Below, in pieces: positions 44,898 to 53,223 of a stretch of DNA of 64,000 nt. Under the pieces are notes generated by a model. It searched no databases. It was not told the origin of the DNA and saw only the letters and a program-made list of their open reading frames with translations. The number at the start of each line of letters is the position of its first letter. The first letter of the stretch is position 1. The position numbers were made by a program, and so were the translations under genes. Source of the DNA: RPQJ01 sp963698735 (GTDB lineage: Bacteria; Pseudomonadota; Gammaproteobacteria; Steroidobacterales; Steroidobacteraceae); contig CAVOSA010000010.1 of assembly GCA_963698735.1 (NCBI GenBank), positions 1 to 64,000 on the forward strand, written 5' to 3'.

Positions 44898-45763
44898 CCG
44901 TCGCGCCGGAGAGGCACGCGCTGTACGCATTCGTGCACATCGAGAAGACCGCGGGCAGGACGGTGCGGGCCGTCCTGCTGCGGTCCTTCGGTACGGGTCA
45001 TTGCGAGATCCGCACGCCGTACTCGCGGCGCGAGCCCGAGTTCGAGGACCGGCGTATGCACGTCACGGCCGCCGACCTGCACAGGGTGCGGCGCATCTAC
45101 CGTGGCCTGCGTGGCATCGCAGGCCACAACGTCAAGCCCTACTCGGACCTCGACGCCGAGGACCCGGGCATCCGCTACTTCACGTTCCTGCGCGATCCTG
45201 TGAAGCGCTACCTGTCGCACTTCAAGAACCGCTCGCGCGCCTACGGCCGCGGGGACTTCGAGCGCTGGATCGGCGCGCCGTGGACCCACGACTGGCAGAC
45301 GAAGATGATCGCGGGTGAGGCGAGCGCGCAGAAGGCGATCGACCTGCTCGCAGCCCGCGTGGGCTTCGTGGGACTCACCGAGACCTTTGACGAGTCCCTG
45401 CTGCAACTCGGCCAGTGGCTCGGCGAGCCATCGTTCCGGCCGGAGTACCGCCCGGTGAACCGGCTCGAGGAAAAGAGCCGCAGCCGTGACGTGGCCCGCG
45501 AGCAGGCTGACCTTGGCTACCTGGAGGAACCCGCGATCCGCGAGCGGCTGCGCGCGGTCAACGCGCTCGACCAGCAGGTCTACGATTACGTCGTGCGCGA
45601 GTTCTGCACGCGCCAGCGGCTCGCCTACCGTGGCGACCTCGCCGCGGACGTGGCCACGCTGCGCGAGCGCAACCGGCAGGCGACCGATTGGGACGAGCCG
45701 CTGTCGAGCCGCCTGCTGCGCAACTGGGTCTACAAGCCGGCGCTGATCCTGCGTCTCGCTTGA
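44894..45763 (+). CDS. Sulfotransferase family 2-like protein
   Basis: 289 aa from a TTG that overlaps the EF-G-like stop; the PAPS motif is so close to the N-terminus that no later start is possible. The 5'-phosphosulfate loop is FVHIEKTAGRTV (about residues 12-23), and the 3'-phosphate motif is FTFLRDPVKRYLSHF (about 93-107). Such enzymes transfer sulfate from PAPS to carbohydrates. It is convergent with a second sulfotransferase-like gene six bases away. Confidence 0.85.
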   Translation: MTVAPERHALYAFVHIEKTAGRTVRAVLLRSFGTGHCEIRTPYSRREPEFEDRRMHVTAADLHRVRRIYRGLRGIAGHNVKPYSDLDAEDPGIRYFTFLRDPVKRYLSHFKNRSRAYGRGDFERWIGAPWTHDWQTKMIAGEASAQKAIDLLAARVGFVGLTETFDESLLQLGQWLGEPSFRPEYRPVNRLEEKSRSRDVAREQADLGYLEEPAIRERLRAVNALDQQVYDYVVREFCTRQRLAYRGDLAADVATLRERNRQATDWDEPLSSRLLRNWVYKPALILRLA

Positions 45764-45769
45764 GCCGGC

Positions 45770-46447
45770 TCAGTTCTCGTCGTCGTCCCCGGGACGGCGC
45801 ATCTCGAGCCCGACGCCGCGCTTGAACCGCCGCCACATGGCCCGCCACGGCTGGTCGGCCCGGGTGGGATTGGCGTGCGGCCAGGGCTGCGAGGGCGTCG
45901 GCTGGCCGAGCAACTCGCATAACGGCCCCCACTCCCGCATCTTCGTCGGGTCGAATTCGAGGTACTGGCCGGGTCGATTGCTGAAATGCTCGCGCACGGC
46001 CGCGTTGTGGGCGCGGTACGCGTCGAGCCAGGCCTGGCGGCTCTCGGGACCGGCGCCGGGGTTGGCGTGCTTGCCGAACATCCAGACACGCATCGGCCGG
46101 ACACGACGGTTGCGATAGAAGCGCGCGCAGCTCTCGATCCACGGCTGCTCGTCGCGCACCGTCAGGATGAACTTCGCATCCGGAAACTGCGCGTACATTT
46201 CGCGCCAGAGATGGAAGTACGGATTGTCGGTGAAGGCGTCGAAGAGGTCGAACGTCGGCAACCGGTAGTCGCCCGCCTCGATCTGCTTGAGCAGCGTCTC
46301 GCCATCGTCGGCTCCGGGGTAGCTCCCGGGCTTGTCGCCATTGATCGTACGATACCCCAGGCCCTTGAGCGCCTCGAACACGGTCGTGGTGCCCGTCTTG
46401 TAGAAGCCGATGGCAAAGATCTTGCCGGCGTAGGGAGCGCGCTGCAT
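45770..46447 (-). CDS. P-loop sulfotransferase-like protein
   Basis: 225 aa. The N-terminal loop IFAIGFYKTGTTTVFEAL (residues 10-27) is the PAPS-binding motif of the group often labelled sulfotransferase family protein; KFILTVRDEQPWIESC (about 92-107) is the 3'-phosphate region. The tail is basic then acidic (RRPGDDDEN). It shares little with the neighbouring sulfotransferase beyond the motifs, so they are not a recent duplication. Confidence 0.85.
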   Translation of the reverse strand: MQRAPYAGKIFAIGFYKTGTTTVFEALKGLGYRTINGDKPGSYPGADDGETLLKQIEAGDYRLPTFDLFDAFTDNPYFHLWREMYAQFPDAKFILTVRDEQPWIESCARFYRNRRVRPMRVWMFGKHANPGAGPESRQAWLDAYRAHNAAVREHFSNRPGQYLEFDPTKMREWGPLCELLGQPTPSQPWPHANPTRADQPWRAMWRRFKRGVGLEMRRPGDDDEN

Positions 46448-46463
46448 GGACGGGATTCTGCAC

Positions 46464-47342
46464 TCAGCCGCGCTGCTGCGCGAGATCGCGGACCTCTTTC
46501 GCCAGCGCGAGCAACCGCTCGTGGGTAACGACGCGTTGTTGCGGCGTCAGCGAGGCGTCGAGTTGCACCACGAGGTCGAGGAAGTCCGACCGGCTGGTTG
46601 CGATCGCCTTGCGGTACTCGGGCGTCCACAGGCGGTCCGGTTCGGCGATCAGCACGCGCATCCGCTCGGCGAAGGCCGCACGCGGCCCGGACCGCACGCG
46701 CAGCGTGGCCGCGAGCTCCTCGCGCCAGAGGCGCCGGTTCTCGCGCCATTCGAACATGAACGGACGCGCCGTCCACGCGTAGTCGTGGATGAGCTGGCGC
46801 TGCTGCGGGCTCAGCGGACCGGTCATGCGCTCGATGTTCCTGCGCAGCGACTTCTCGCGCTGCGCGTAGCGATCCTCCGACGTCCGTCCCGAGTACTCGC
46901 GCCAGGTCTTCTCATCGGCCCGCTGCAGGCTTTCGAGCAGTTCATGCACCTGGCGGTCGCTGAGCGTTGCCGCGAGCGCGGTGTAGCCCGGCGCCGCCTG
47001 TTCGAAGATGCGCCGCCAGTAGACCTCGGCCTGTTGCGCGGCGTCCTCGAGGCCATCGCGCGTGAGGCCGGTGCGGACCTGCGACGCCAGGCCCTGCAGG
47101 AAGGCATCGTAGCGCTCCAGTTCCTCGCTGCGATGCCAGTCGAGGTTGCGTTCGAGCGTGCGTGCGAGGCTGGCGCTCTGGCTGCCGTCGAGCGACACGA
47201 GCCCGCGCAGGTAGAGACCCACCAGCGAATCGAGCCGCGGATACACGAGCGACGCGCCGCAACCGGCCAGGCCGGCCAGCAGCAGCACCGTGAGCAGGGG
47301 CCGTGCGATCCAGCGGGGCAGCCGAAGTTCAGTCGTGGTCAT
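46464..47342 (-). CDS. DUF6279-type lipoprotein
   Basis: 292 aa. Lipoprotein signal with lipobox LAGLAGCGAS (Cys near residue 28), followed by YPRLDSLVGLYL, a helical mature domain with many Arg/Glu pairs, and the phrase LSPQQRQLIHDY. This matches the DUF6279 lipoproteins of gammaproteobacteria, whose role is unknown. Its start overlaps the end of the SRAP gene by 14 bases. Confidence 0.85.
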   Translation of the reverse strand: MTTTELRLPRWIARPLLTVLLLAGLAGCGASLVYPRLDSLVGLYLRGLVSLDGSQSASLARTLERNLDWHRSEELERYDAFLQGLASQVRTGLTRDGLEDAAQQAEVYWRRIFEQAAPGYTALAATLSDRQVHELLESLQRADEKTWREYSGRTSEDRYAQREKSLRRNIERMTGPLSPQQRQLIHDYAWTARPFMFEWRENRRLWREELAATLRVRSGPRAAFAERMRVLIAEPDRLWTPEYRKAIATSRSDFLDLVVQLDASLTPQQRVVTHERLLALAKEVRDLAQQRG

Positions 47343-48083
47343 CGTCCGGGGCGGGCGCCAGGTCCAGTGTCATGGCCAGGGGTGGCTCGGCTACCTGTTC
47401 GATCAATCGCGGTCCCTGGTTGCGTGCATTGCTGACCAGTCGGCTGACCGCGTGCGCAACCATCTCGCCTGCGCCGTCGGGACCCAGCAGCCGATCGAGC
47501 CGGGTGACGTCGTGGTTGCCCGGGTCGAGCCATTCAGCGTAAGCGCGGGCGGAATGATTACCGGCATGCGATCGTGGATGTACGCGATCGATTTCGCGGG
47601 GACCGTCGTGATCAGCGTGCAGGACTCGAGCGGCTCGCCCGAAGCGGGGTCGCGCCAGGCTTCCCATAGCGCCGCCAGCGCGAACGGACCGCCGCTCGCC
47701 GGCCGGATGAAATACGGCTGCTTGTCGCGTGGACCGAGCTGCATCCACTCGTAGTAGCCGTCGGCGGGCACCAGCGCGCGACGCTTGCGGTAGGCGGCGC
47801 GAAACGCCGGCTTTTCCTTCAGCGTCTCGGCCCGCGCATTGGTCATGCGGGCGCCAATCGACTTTTCCTTCGCCCACACCGGCACCAGCCCCCAGTAGAG
47901 CTGGGCCAGTCGCCGCGTCGCCGCGATGTCGGGCGAGGCGTCGTCGGGCAGCACGCGCACGGCCGGAATGAACGTCGTCGGCGCGATGTTGTAGCGCGGC
48001 TCGACGGCAGGCGTATCGTCGGGCAGCCCGAACAGCCGGACGACGGCTTCGTGGGGCGAGTAGAAGGCGAAGCGGCCGCACAT
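47329..48083 (-). pseudogene. yedK: SRAP (YedK/HMCES-type) abasic-site protein gene with a frameshift
   Basis: The first 180 codons give MCGRFAFYSPHEAV, NIAPTT, WGLVPVWAKE, NARAETLKEKPAF and GYYEWMQ, the SRAP domain with catalytic Cys2 and the active-site Asn, Glu and His (in IHDRMPVI). Near 47544 the frame must shift one base to read the expected end YAEWLDPGNHDVTRLDRLL and then SNARNQGPRLIEQ. Without the shift the protein ends in 30 unrelated residues. The core active site is upstream of the shift. SRAP proteins crosslink to abasic sites in single-stranded DNA. Confidence 0.82.
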
Positions 48084-48096
48084 GGGAAGGGTCGCC

Positions 48097-48939
48097 TTAC
48101 TCGCGCGTGCCCGTCCCGCGATTCATCAGCCACACGCACGCGGTGAACAGCACGACCACCGACACGATCATGATCGCGAACGAGAACCCCACGTCGACGT
48201 CGGAGCGGCCGAGAAAGCCGTAGCGGAACGCGTTCACCATGTAGAGGATCGGGTTCGCCATCGACACCGTCTGCGCCCAGCCGGGCAGCATCGAGATCGA
48301 GTAGAAGACACCGCCCAGGTACGTCATCGGCGTCAGGATGAACGTCGGCACGAAGGTGATCTGGTCGAAGTTCTTGGCGAACACGGCGTTGACGAAACCG
48401 CCGAGCGCGAACACCACGGACGTGAGCAGTACCGCCGCGATCACGATGAACGGGTGCTCCACGTGCAGGTGCGTGAAGAACAGCGCGATGATCGACACGA
48501 TCAGGCCCACGAGCAGGCCGCGCAGCACGCCGCCCGTGACGTAACCGAGCACGATCAGCCAGTTGGGCAGCGGCGAGACGAGCAGTTCCTCGATGTGCCG
48601 GCCGAACTTGGCGCCGAAGAACGACGACACGACGTTGCCGTAACTGTTGGTGATCACCGACATCATGATCAGGCCGGGGGCGATGTACTGCAGGTACGTG
48701 TAGCCGCCCATCTCGCCGATGCGGCTGCCGATCAGGTTGCCGAAAATGATGAAATACAGCGTCGCCGTGATGACGGGCGGCACCAGCGTCTGCCCCCAGA
48801 TGCGCATGATCCTGCTGAATTCGCGGATCACGATCGTCGCGAAGCCGACACGGCGCGCACGCCGCATGCGGTCCGCGGTCGTCACCTCGGCGTGGCTGCC
48901 GGGGCTGGCGCCCGGCATGCGGGCTGGCGACTCGCTCAT
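48097..48939 (-). CDS. yadH: ABC-2 type exporter permease, YadH-like
   Basis: 280 aa from ATG 48939. Six predicted helices with the ABC-2 marks: an N-terminal amphipathic FATIVIREFSRIMRIW, TLYFIIFGNLIGSRIG, the coupling region FFGAKFGRHIEELLVSPLP and FILTPMTYLGGVFYSISMLP. It pairs with the ATPase immediately upstream (ATGA overlap). The substrate is unknown. Confidence 0.93.
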   Translation of the reverse strand: MSESPARMPGASPGSHAEVTTADRMRRARRVGFATIVIREFSRIMRIWGQTLVPPVITATLYFIIFGNLIGSRIGEMGGYTYLQYIAPGLIMMSVITNSYGNVVSSFFGAKFGRHIEELLVSPLPNWLIVLGYVTGGVLRGLLVGLIVSIIALFFTHLHVEHPFIVIAAVLLTSVVFALGGFVNAVFAKNFDQITFVPTFILTPMTYLGGVFYSISMLPGWAQTVSMANPILYMVNAFRYGFLGRSDVDVGFSFAIMIVSVVVLFTACVWLMNRGTGTRE

Positions 48940-49889
48940 GGTGTCGCCGCCTGCGCGACCGGCTGGCCGCTGCCGACGTCGCGCCCTTCGACCAGGCGCA
49001 TGAACAGCTCCTCGAGGCGGTTCGCCTTGTTGCGCATGCTCACCACTTCGCCGCCCGCCACGGACAACGCCGCGAAGATCTCGTTGAGGTTCTGTCCCTT
49101 GCTGACTTCCACCTCGAGCGTCGTCTCGTCCGGGACGGACACGCGGTACCCGGGCAGCACCAGCGGCACGCGCAGCGGTGCCCGGAGGTTGAGCACGAAC
49201 GTCTCGGTGTGGAGCTTGCGCAGCACCGTCGACATGCGGTCGTTCTCGATGATGCGCCCCTCGTCGATGATCGCGATGTGGCGGCAGAGCGTCTCCGCCT
49301 CTTCGAGGTAGTGCGTCGTCAGGATGATGGTCGTGCCTTGCTCGTTGATCCGGCGCAGGAACTCCCACATCGAACGGCGCACCTCGATGTCCACGCCGGC
49401 GGTCGGCTCGTCGAGGATCAGCAGCTGCGGCTCGTGGATCAGCGCCCGCGCGATCATGAGCCGGCGCTTCATGCCGCCCGAGAGCGAGCGCGAGATCGCT
49501 TCGCGCTTGTCCCAGAGCTGAAGCTGGTTGAGCCAGTACTCCATGCGTTCGCGCGCCACAGGCCGCGGAATCCCGTAGAAGCCGGCCTGGTTGAGCAGGA
49601 TCGTCGAGACCTTCTCGAACTGGTTGAAATTGATTTCCTGCGGCACGACGCCAAGGCACGACTTCGCCGCCTCGTTCTCGGTGTCGATGCTGTGGCCGAA
49701 GACACTCACCGTCCCGCTCGTCTTGTTGACCAGCGAGGACACGATGCCGATCGCCGTCGACTTGCCCGCGCCGTTCGGGCCGAGCAGCGCGAAGAAATCG
49801 CCCTCGTCGACGTCGAGGTCGATGCCCTTGAGGGCGTGGACCCCGTTCTTGTACGTCTTGGAGAGCTGGCGCAGCGACAGGGCCTTCAT
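48936..49889 (-). CDS. yadG: ABC transporter ATP-binding protein, YadG-like
   Basis: 317 aa. Walker A LGPNGAGKST (about residue 36), Q loop PQEINFNQF, signature SLSGGMKRRLMIARAL (about 135), Walker B LLILDEPTAGVD and the switch TTHYLEEAE are complete. The C-terminal 80 residues form the regulatory part seen in ABC-2 ATPases. It forms an exporter with the overlapping permease. Confidence 0.95.
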   Translation of the reverse strand: MKALSLRQLSKTYKNGVHALKGIDLDVDEGDFFALLGPNGAGKSTAIGIVSSLVNKTSGTVSVFGHSIDTENEAAKSCLGVVPQEINFNQFEKVSTILLNQAGFYGIPRPVARERMEYWLNQLQLWDKREAISRSLSGGMKRRLMIARALIHEPQLLILDEPTAGVDIEVRRSMWEFLRRINEQGTTIILTTHYLEEAETLCRHIAIIDEGRIIENDRMSTVLRKLHTETFVLNLRAPLRVPLVLPGYRVSVPDETTLEVEVSKGQNLNEIFAALSVAGGEVVSMRNKANRLEELFMRLVEGRDVGSGQPVAQAATP

Positions 49890-49946
49890 GGCGTGGAATC
49901 GGACCGGTCACGGGAAGGGAGCGCAGGGTAATGTGCGCGCCCCGTG

Positions 49947-50663
49947 TCAGCAAGGAACGTCCGTCCCTCCGGGCGACCCCCGCCGGTGGCCTGGGCGCGG
50001 CAGGCGTCGCTGTCCGGGGCGCGAAATGGCCTGCTCGCGCTCGCATGGTCCGAGCAGACACAGGCCTGCCGAGTAGGCCCAGCGCAGCACCTCGTTGCCT
50101 GCGCCGGTCGCGGCGGCGGCCAGCAGGTCCCAGTACCGCGCATGCCCGGGCCAGCGGGGACGGACCAGGCCCGGCCAGGACGCGAGACGGAAGGACTCGG
50201 CGGGTGACAGCGCCGAGAGCCGCTCCTCGTGCGCGGGCGCAAGCCCGAACGCGATGCGCGATGACAACGGCACCCCTTCGGCAAGCCGGCGCGCGACCAA
50301 AAGCGCGACGAGTCCGAACGAACGACGCGTCTCGCCGCGCGAGCGATCCGCCTCATCGAGGTCACCATCGGTGACGGCCTCGTGTCGCCACGGCAGGGCA
50401 CCATCTGTCTCCGGCAAGGCCAGCTCGAACAGCGCAATCGGGCTCTGGGCAGCGCGTTCCCGGGCCTCCACCGTCGCCTCGGCCAGACGTTCCACGGCGG
50501 AGAGTGGCAACTGAAACCAGTGGTCCGCGCGATGCACGGGATCGAGCGCGCGATCCAGGAAGAGGCGGTTGAGGTCCGCGATGTCCCGCCGGACGACGGC
50601 GCTCAGCAGGTTGCCTTGGTGGGCCCAGGGCACTTCAGGGGTGGGCAGCTTGGCTTCTGTCAT
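49947..50663 (-). CDS. Protein divergent from the FlhC-like gene, function unknown
   Basis: 238 aa from ATG 50663 (MTEAKLPTPEV). No signal peptide or membrane segment. The N-terminal 130 residues are helical (LSAVVRRDIADLNRLFLDRAL, then LPLSAVERLAEATVEARERAAQ), and the C-terminus is Arg/Gly/Pro-rich and probably disordered. An antisense-free promoter region with three CCATATATGG sites separates it from the FlhC-like regulator, so the two are likely coregulated. I do not recognise the family. Confidence 0.75.
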   Translation of the reverse strand: MTEAKLPTPEVPWAHQGNLLSAVVRRDIADLNRLFLDRALDPVHRADHWFQLPLSAVERLAEATVEARERAAQSPIALFELALPETDGALPWRHEAVTDGDLDEADRSRGETRRSFGLVALLVARRLAEGVPLSSRIAFGLAPAHEERLSALSPAESFRLASWPGLVRPRWPGHARYWDLLAAAATGAGNEVLRWAYSAGLCLLGPCEREQAISRPGQRRLPRPGHRRGSPGGTDVPC

Positions 50664-50673
50664 GGTCTTGATT

Positions 50674-50743
50674 CCATATATGGTCCGAAATGACCATATA
50701 TGGATATAGAATCTCATACAAGGTCTGAATAGACCATATATGG
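50674..50743. promoter_or_regulatory. Operator array: three CCATATATGG palindromes
   Basis: CCATATATGG occurs at 50674-50683, 50694-50703 and 50734-50743, spaced 20 and 40 bases centre to centre, two and four helical turns. The first two form a larger inverted repeat with 13-bp arms (TCCATATATGGTC / GACCATATATGGA, 50673-50704) around CGAAAT. The third is preceded by GGTCT-GAAT-AGACC. The array fills the gap between two divergent genes. Confidence 0.75.
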
Positions 50744-50772
50744 CCAAAACATCAAGAATCGGGAGAAGGGCC

Positions 50773-51318
50773 ATGAGGATCACGGACAGCCGTTACGACC
50801 GGGACCGCCTGCGTCTGGCAATCGCCTACCGGCTGATCGCCCTCGAGGCGCGCACCCGGACCATCCGCATGGCCACCCAGCTCTCGGACGACCGCATCCG
50901 CCGGATGTACCGCGACTATTTCGCCGCGCTCGGCGGGAACCTGGTGCGCCGCCGCCGGGGCAAGTCGCCGCGACAGATGTCGTATTTCCGCCGGTCGCTC
51001 GAGCATGAACAGCAGACTGCGCTGCTGGGCTCGCTCCTGCGGCGCTGCAGCCTGATCGGCCGCTACCCGACCGGCTTCCGGCCTGTGCTCGAGGACGTGG
51101 GGCACTTCTGCGACGCATACGAAACCTACCTTGGCCTGTGGCCGGGCGCGCAGATCTCGTTCGAGCATGCCTGGCACCTCTGGCAGGTGTTCTGCCGCAA
51201 CGACGAATTCGTGCTCGCCACCTGCCCCGACTGCGACTCGCTCTGGCTGCAGGACACACTGGAGATCGTGCCGTACAACTGTCCGGCCTGCCGGCGCGGA
51301 CTGTTCCGCCTTACCTGA
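50773..51318 (+). CDS. FlhC-like transcriptional regulator, without FlhD partner
   Basis: 181 aa from ATG 50773, which has AGAAGG just upstream; the ATG at 50740 lies inside an operator palindrome and has no ribosome binding site. AYRLIALEARTRTIRMATQLSDDRIRRMYRDYF (about residues 18-50) is the FlhC-type DNA-binding region, and the zinc site CPDC...CPAC closes the protein (about 156-176). FlhC normally works in a complex with FlhD to switch on flagellar genes; no flhD or flagellar gene is nearby. Likely autoregulated through the upstream array. Confidence 0.82.
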   Translation: MRITDSRYDRDRLRLAIAYRLIALEARTRTIRMATQLSDDRIRRMYRDYFAALGGNLVRRRRGKSPRQMSYFRRSLEHEQQTALLGSLLRRCSLIGRYPTGFRPVLEDVGHFCDAYETYLGLWPGAQISFEHAWHLWQVFCRNDEFVLATCPDCDSLWLQDTLEIVPYNCPACRRGLFRLT

Positions 51319-51378
51319 CGCCGGCGACGGGCAGGGGCCGCGCTACACTGCGCACCCCTCGCCCCCGCTGCGCTCGCC

Positions 51379-52341
51379 GTGCCCCGCATCCCCAACGTTT
51401 TCGCCGGACCGTATCTCGATCGCATCGCGCACCTGCGCAAGGACGAGACCTTCGTGGCGGATGCGTTGCGGGGCAGCAGGGCTGCCTTCGTGCCGGTCTG
51501 CGAATCGCGCATCCTGGTCCGGCGCGGCCCAGACGGATGGGCTGCAGCCTTTGTCGAGGCAACGCACGCGCAGCTGCTGCCCGCCCTCATCGCCGAGCCG
51601 GTGCTGCTTGGCCGTGATGCGGATCGCATCTATTTCGCCGCCGAGGTCAGGCAAGCGGACGCCGTGCAGACGCTTTTCCCTGCAGGCTCGGTCAGGTTCG
51701 AGGATCTGCGCATGACCGGAGGGCAGTTGCCCGCGCAGCAGGCCGGAGTGCTGGCCTATGCGCGCGCGATGCTCTACTGGCGCAGCCGGCACCGCTTCTG
51801 CGGCGCGTGCGCCGCGCCCACGCGCAGCGCGAGTGCCGGCCATGTCATGAAGTGCACCAACGCAGCGTGCGGCATCGATCATTTTCCGCGCCTCGATCCG
51901 GCCATCATCGTGCTCGTCACCGACGGCGAACGTGCGTTGCTCGGCCGCCAGGCGTCCTGGCCCGAGGGGCGATACTCGACGATTGCCGGGTTCGTGGAAC
52001 CCGGCGAGAGCCTCGAAGATGCCGTGGCCCGCGAGGTGCTCGAGGAAACCGGAGTGACGGTGCTCGAATCCGAGTACCACTCGTCGCAGCCGTGGCCGTT
52101 CCCGTCGTCACTGATGATCGGCTACATGGCACGCGCGGCCGCAGGCTCCGTTGCGCGCGCGGACGAAGAACTCGAGGACGTGCGCTGGTTCAGCCGCGAG
52201 GAAATCGCCGCAGGTTTCCCGGGCCTGCCGCCACCCCAGTCGGTCTCGTTCCGCCTGATCGAACACTGGTATGACGCCGGCACGACCCTGCCGCTCGCAC
52301 AGACGCCGGGCCTGGCGCTCTGGGGCTCGCGGCGCGGATAG
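51379..52341 (+). CDS. nudC: NADH pyrophosphatase / RNA deNADding enzyme NudC
   Basis: 320 aa from a GTG. A four-Cys zinc ribbon (RFCGAC ... KCTNAACG, about residues 139-165) precedes a complete Nudix box GFVEPGESLEDAVAREVLEETGV (metal Glu residues in REVLEE), and the NudC-specific SQPWPFPSSLM follows. The enzyme cleaves NADH and NAD caps on RNA. Confidence 0.95.
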   Translation: MPRIPNVFAGPYLDRIAHLRKDETFVADALRGSRAAFVPVCESRILVRRGPDGWAAAFVEATHAQLLPALIAEPVLLGRDADRIYFAAEVRQADAVQTLFPAGSVRFEDLRMTGGQLPAQQAGVLAYARAMLYWRSRHRFCGACAAPTRSASAGHVMKCTNAACGIDHFPRLDPAIIVLVTDGERALLGRQASWPEGRYSTIAGFVEPGESLEDAVAREVLEETGVTVLESEYHSSQPWPFPSSLMIGYMARAAAGSVARADEELEDVRWFSREEIAAGFPGLPPPQSVSFRLIEHWYDAGTTLPLAQTPGLALWGSRRG

Positions 52342-52386
52342 CGCGCCGGCCTCCGCTGCCTCGCCACCCAGCCGCTGCGCGCGCAC

Positions 52387-53157
52387 GTGACGCCAGAGAT
52401 CTTCTTCGTCCTGATCGCGGCATTCGGCGCCGGCTTCATCGACGCGCTGGCGGGCGGCGGCGGACTGATCCAGCTGCCGGCCTTGTTTGCGGCTTTCCCG
52501 CAGGCGCCGCACACGACCCTGCTGGGCACCGGCAAACTCGCGGGCCTTGCCGGCACGAGCAGCGCGATCGCGCGATTCATCCGGCACGTGCAGCTCGACT
52601 GGAGCCTGGTGCTGCCGGCAGCAGCCGGCGCGTTCGTCGCGTCGCTGCTCGGCGCGTGGATCGCGACGACCGTTTCGCCCGAGCGGTTCCGCGCGCTGGT
52701 CCCGCTGCTGCTCACGTTCGTGCTGGTGTACACGCTGCTGCACCGCGATCTCGGGCGCGACCATCGCCCGCGAATCATCGACCGCAGGGCGCGCTGGCTC
52801 GCCGCGGGGACGGCCGGTGCCATCGGCCTCTACGATGGGTTCTTCGGCCCCGGCACCGGCAGCTTCCTCATGTTCCTGTTCGTGCGCTTGTTCGGGCTCG
52901 ATTTCCTGCATGCGTCCGCGTCGGCCAAGATCGTGAACGCGTCCACCAACACGGCGGCCCTCGTGCTGTTCGGCCTGACCGGCGAACTGTTCTGGCTGCT
53001 CGGGCTGGCGATGGCCGCCTGCAACGTCGTTGGCGCCCAGTTCGGCAGCCACCTCGCGATACGGCGTGGCAGTGCGCTCGTGCGCAAGGTCTTCCTGGGT
53101 GTCGTCGGCACACTGATCGCCAAGACGGCCTGGGATGCCGTGCGCCTGCACCTGTGA
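52387..53157 (+). CDS. TSUP (TauE/SafE) family membrane permease
   Basis: 256 aa from GTG 52387, eight predicted helices. The N-terminal GFIDALAGGGGLIQLPALF (about residues 17-36) and the mid-repeat GLYDGFFGPGTGSFLMFLF (about 141-160) are the paired motifs of the TSUP family, matching YfcA. The family exports or imports sulfur-containing anions; substrate unknown. Confidence 0.92.
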   Translation: MTPEIFFVLIAAFGAGFIDALAGGGGLIQLPALFAAFPQAPHTTLLGTGKLAGLAGTSSAIARFIRHVQLDWSLVLPAAAGAFVASLLGAWIATTVSPERFRALVPLLLTFVLVYTLLHRDLGRDHRPRIIDRRARWLAAGTAGAIGLYDGFFGPGTGSFLMFLFVRLFGLDFLHASASAKIVNASTNTAALVLFGLTGELFWLLGLAMAACNVVGAQFGSHLAIRRGSALVRKVFLGVVGTLIAKTAWDAVRLHL

Positions 53158-53223
53158 GCGCCCACGGCGCGTTGAACGCTAGAATGCACTGGCGGGGGCA
53201 CAGACCTGGCTGAGGTGGAAATA

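Noticed and set aside
42735..44930. Very long open frame antisense to the EF-G-like gene (over 700 codons)
   Set aside because: It is Arg/His/Leu/Ala-rich with no family motifs, the typical mirror of a GC-rich coding strand. The plus-strand gene has clear GTPase motifs.
50740..50772. Upstream ATG (50740) as the start of the FlhC-like protein
   Set aside because: It lies within an operator palindrome and lacks a ribosome binding site; the ATG at 50773 has one and fits the family length.
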